Assembly: GCF_014203095.1 (NCBI RefSeq)
Contig: NZ_JACHIG010000004.1
Span: 1 to 64,000, forward strand
Origin: Prosthecobacter vanneervenii
GTDB taxonomy: Bacteria > Verrucomicrobiota > Verrucomicrobiia > Verrucomicrobiales > Verrucomicrobiaceae
Direction of reading: 5' to 3'
DNA: 64,000 nucleotides
The position numbers were made by a program, and so were the translations under genes. The notes below the pieces were generated by a model. It made no database searches, was not told the origin of the DNA, and was given only the letters and a program-made list of their open reading frames with translations. The first letter of the stretch is position 1. Each line of letters starts with the position of its first letter. Positions 61,687 through 64,000 of the stretch are shown in pieces.

Positions 61687-63189
61687 ATGAACATACGCCC
61701 GCTCCTGTTCGTCCCCGCCCTGGTCTTGCTGCCTGATGTACTCAGAGCACAGCCCGCCTCACCTTCCCCTGCGGTCACCCAGGCGGTCGACACCTCCACC
61801 TCGGCATGGGAGGGCATCGTCAATATCGATGTCTCCGTGCTCATGCCAGATTATCGCGAGCCATGGAATGCAGGCCAGCCCAGCGGTGGCAGCGGCACCG
61901 GCTTCCTCATCGGCAAAAACCGCTTTCTGACCAATGCGCACGTCGTCAGCAACGCCACGCGCATCCTCATCCGCACCACCAACGACCCTGAGCCGCACGC
62001 GGCCAAGATCGTCCACATCGCGCATGACTGTGACCTCGCCCTGATCGAAGCCGAGGACGGCAGCCATTTCGACAAGCTCAAGCCGCTCGATTTCGGCGGT
62101 ATTCCTCAGCTCAACACCGAGGTCATTGCCATCGGCTACCCCATCGGCGGCGATCGCATCTCCGTCACACGTGGTGTCGTCTCCCGCATCGACTTCCGCC
62201 CCTACAGCCACACCAGTGTGGATTCCCATCTGGCCATTCAGGTGGATGCCGCGATCAACCCCGGCAACTCCGGCGGCCCCGTGATGCAGTCCGGTAAGGT
62301 GGTGGGCGTGGCCTTCCAAGGCTTCAGCGGCCGGGTGGCGCAGAATGTCGGCTACATGATCCCTGTCCCGGTCATCAAGCGCTTCCTCAAGGACATCGAA
62401 GACGGTCGCTACGACCACTACGTGGACCTCGCTGCTAGCGACTTCCCCATCGAAAACCCCGCGCAGGCCAAAGCCCTCGGCATCAACGGCGACGGTGTCG
62501 GCGTGCTGGTGGGAGATGTGGAGCCTCAGGGCAGCGTGGCCGAGGTGCTCAAAATCGGCGATGTCATTCTCAGCATTGATGACAATCCGGTGATGAACAA
62601 CGGCCTCGTCCGCTTCGAAGGCGAGCTCATGGACATGAACGAAATCGTGGAACGCAAGTTCGCTGGAGACACCATCAAGGTGAAGTACCTGCGTGAAGGC
62701 AAAAAGAAGGAGGCCACGGTCACGCTCAAGCGCTTTGACCCCTATGTGCGCCTCGGTGCGCAGTACAACCAGCGCCCGCGCTATATCGTCAATGCAGGCC
62801 TCGTCTTCCAGCCGCTGGACCGCAACCTTGTGGATGCCCACCAGATTCGCGATGACACCGTGAGCTATGTTTTCGACAACTTCCTCACCGACAAGCTCTA
62901 TGTCGAGCGTCCGGAGCCCGTGGTGCTTACCAATGTGCTGCCGGATGAGGTGAACACCTGGATCACCCCCTACGCGCACAGCATCGTGGATGAGATCAAT
63001 GGTGTGAAGATCCGCTCCCTCAAGGACGTGCAGACCGCCCTGGCCAAGAAGGAAAAGCCCTTCATCGAAATCTCTCTGCTGGAGAAAAACCGCCCGCTCG
63101 TGCTCAAGCGCGAGCTCGCCGAGGCCGCCCACAAGCGCATCATGCAGAACTACAACATCCAGGAGGACTCCTATCTCGGAGACGAATAA
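61687..63189 (+). CDS. HtrA-like trypsin-fold serine protease with PDZ domains
   Basis: Exported protease of 500 aa with a signal peptide (LLFVPALVLLPDVLRAQ). The trypsin-like domain (about 40-245) has the complete triad: His85 (LTNAHVVSNA), Asp116 (HDCDLALIE) and Ser195 (INPGNSGGPVM). One PDZ-like domain follows at about 255-355 (GVLVGDVEPQGSVAEVLKIGDVI) and a second, shorter module at about 420-475 (IVDEINGVKIRSLKDVQTAL). HtrA proteins degrade or refold damaged envelope proteins. A paralogue with a degenerate active site starts 39 bases downstream on the same strand, so they are probably cotranscribed. Confidence 0.95.
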   Translation: MNIRPLLFVPALVLLPDVLRAQPASPSPAVTQAVDTSTSAWEGIVNIDVSVLMPDYREPWNAGQPSGGSGTGFLIGKNRFLTNAHVVSNATRILIRTTNDPEPHAAKIVHIAHDCDLALIEAEDGSHFDKLKPLDFGGIPQLNTEVIAIGYPIGGDRISVTRGVVSRIDFRPYSHTSVDSHLAIQVDAAINPGNSGGPVMQSGKVVGVAFQGFSGRVAQNVGYMIPVPVIKRFLKDIEDGRYDHYVDLAASDFPIENPAQAKALGINGDGVGVLVGDVEPQGSVAEVLKIGDVILSIDDNPVMNNGLVRFEGELMDMNEIVERKFAGDTIKVKYLREGKKKEATVTLKRFDPYVRLGAQYNQRPRYIVNAGLVFQPLDRNLVDAHQIRDDTVSYVFDNFLTDKLYVERPEPVVLTNVLPDEVNTWITPYAHSIVDEINGVKIRSLKDVQTALAKKEKPFIEISLLEKNRPLVLKRELAEAAHKRIMQNYNIQEDSYLGDE

Positions 63190-63227
63190 CAGCACCGCCT
63201 TCCGAACCTTCCAGCCTCGACGCCTCC

Positions 63228-64000
63228 ATGAAGCTCTCCCCGTTTTTCCCTCTCCTCCTTCTCACACTCGGTGCCGGCGCGCTCTCCGCGCAGACACCCT
63301 CGGCCGATGCACCGAAAAAGAAACGCGCTGCTGCTCCTGCAGAGAACGGCGCGGCCGTGCCTCAGCAGGTGGTGCAAAGCAATTCCCTCGTGAAGGTGAA
63401 CGCCACCTCCCAGCCCTACAGCCTGCATCTGCCATGGCAGAAGGAGTCACCCTCCGGTCGTCGTGGCCTGGGTGTGGTGCTGGCAGGCAATCGCGTACTC
63501 GTCACCGGTCAGATGGTGGCCAATGCCACCTACATCGAGCTGGAGCTGCCGGAGAACGGGCAGAAGGTCCCTGCCAAGGTCGTAGCGGTGGACTATGAGG
63601 CCAATCTGGCGCTGCTGGAGTCCCCGGCCTCGGACAAGCAGAAGGCCTTCTTCGCCGGGCTCAAGCCCATGGCCGTGGACAGCGGCACCCGTATCGAGGA
63701 CAAGGTGGACATCCTGCAGGCCGGACGCGTGGGAGAGCTCATCAAGAGCCCCCTCGTCATCAGCAAGGTGCTCACCCGCCGCTACAATGTCGAAGGCTCC
63801 GGCTTCCTCGTCTATGAGGCCAACAACATCGTCCGCAGCGAGGCCAACAGCTTCACCCTCCCTGTGGTGAAAGGCGGTAAGCTCGTCGGTCTGCTGCTCA
63901 GCTACGATTCCAAGAACCAGGTCACCACCATCCTGCCCGCGCCCATCATCGAGCACTTCCTCAAAGACGTGGCCGATGGCAGCTACGAGGGCTTTCCCAG
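63228..64000 (+). CDS. HtrA-like pseudoprotease, 3' end beyond the window
   Basis: Partial gene: 257 codons from the ATG at 63228 run to the window edge without a stop. The signal peptide is LLLLTLGAGALSAQ. The body aligns with the upstream protease: NRVLVTGQMVANAT here against NRFLTNAHVVSNAT there, so the catalytic His becomes Gln95. The Asp of DLALI becomes Asn127 in NLALL. GNSGGPV becomes ANSFTLPV, so the Ser is kept at 208 but the oxyanion glycines are lost. FLKDVADGSYEG matches FLKDIEDGRYDH at the domain end. This indicates a catalytically dead paralogue that may bind substrates or regulate the active protease. PDZ domains, if present, lie outside the window. Confidence 0.88.
   Translation, partial: MKLSPFFPLLLLTLGAGALSAQTPSADAPKKKRAAAPAENGAAVPQQVVQSNSLVKVNATSQPYSLHLPWQKESPSGRRGLGVVLAGNRVLVTGQMVANATYIELELPENGQKVPAKVVAVDYEANLALLESPASDKQKAFFAGLKPMAVDSGTRIEDKVDILQAGRVGELIKSPLVISKVLTRRYNVEGSGFLVYEANNIVRSEANSFTLPVVKGGKLVGLLLSYDSKNQVTTILPAPIIEHFLKDVADGSYEGFP

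Noticed and set aside
61759-63195. A 478-codon minus-strand frame opposite the HtrA-like protease
   Set aside because: The plus-strand frame has a complete signal peptide, triad and PDZ domains. The antisense frame has no recognisable feature and its length follows from codon bias.

Overview
The window looks like chromosomal DNA from a Gram-negative member of the Verrucomicrobiota, probably near Prosthecobacter or Verrucomicrobium. This placement is inferred from protein content alone: an SHD1 domain fused to a heparinase-like enzyme, sialate O-acetylesterase and NIPSNAP proteins, giant secreted proteins ending in EYAxGxDP modules, and high GC with few clear Shine-Dalgarno sites. I see no rRNA, tRNA, CRISPR array, insertion sequence or prophage. 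No stretch without a gene exceeds about 300 bases; the longest are 11676-11957 and 36760-36988, where I see nothing further.

1-8.1 kb: the end of a truncated gene coupled to a hypothetical gene, a multi-PAS histidine kinase, rlmH, a repeat lipoprotein and an mlaEFD-type lipid transport operon. 8.1-16.8 kb: a giant secreted protein with an embedded cyclophilin domain, a sigma factor divergent from a histidine kinase, a CE1-like esterase and a small Gly/Tyr-rich lipoprotein. 16.8-25 kb: selO, an mnmM-like methyltransferase, a TIM-barrel and NIPSNAP pair, a thioredoxin-like protein, a glycosyltransferase, a His/Ser/Gly lipoprotein and a LysR regulator. 25-37.5 kb: a DUF2339/DUF3999 pair, an SHD1-heparinase-like protein, and a minus-strand operon of an FMN/iron-sulfur membrane protein, a serine-less rhomboid-like protein and a Xer recombinase.

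37.5-47.8 kb is a candidate envelope/redox regulon: a two-component system, a nine-haem cytochrome, an ECF sigma factor and a 1684-residue InlB-repeat protein. A 25-base element, identical at 24 positions, lies upstream of both the cytochrome and the sigma gene, and each copy is followed by TCTG at the same distance. This suggests an autoregulated ECF promoter.

48.6-56.6 kb is the most interesting region. A tight six-gene operon encodes a YceI-type lipid-binding protein, a type III polyketide synthase, an FAD monooxygenase, a methyltransferase, an acyl carrier protein with an N-terminal extension, and a ketoacyl synthase. It runs convergently into a compact RND transporter. The gene set resembles phenolic-lipid/alkylquinone pathways (Streptomyces srsABC), but adds a dedicated acyl-priming module and a candidate quinone-lipid carrier. 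56.6-64 kb holds a membrane protein, an OppA-like binding protein, a sialate O-acetylesterase, an HtrA-like protease and, at the window edge, a paralogue with a degenerate catalytic triad.
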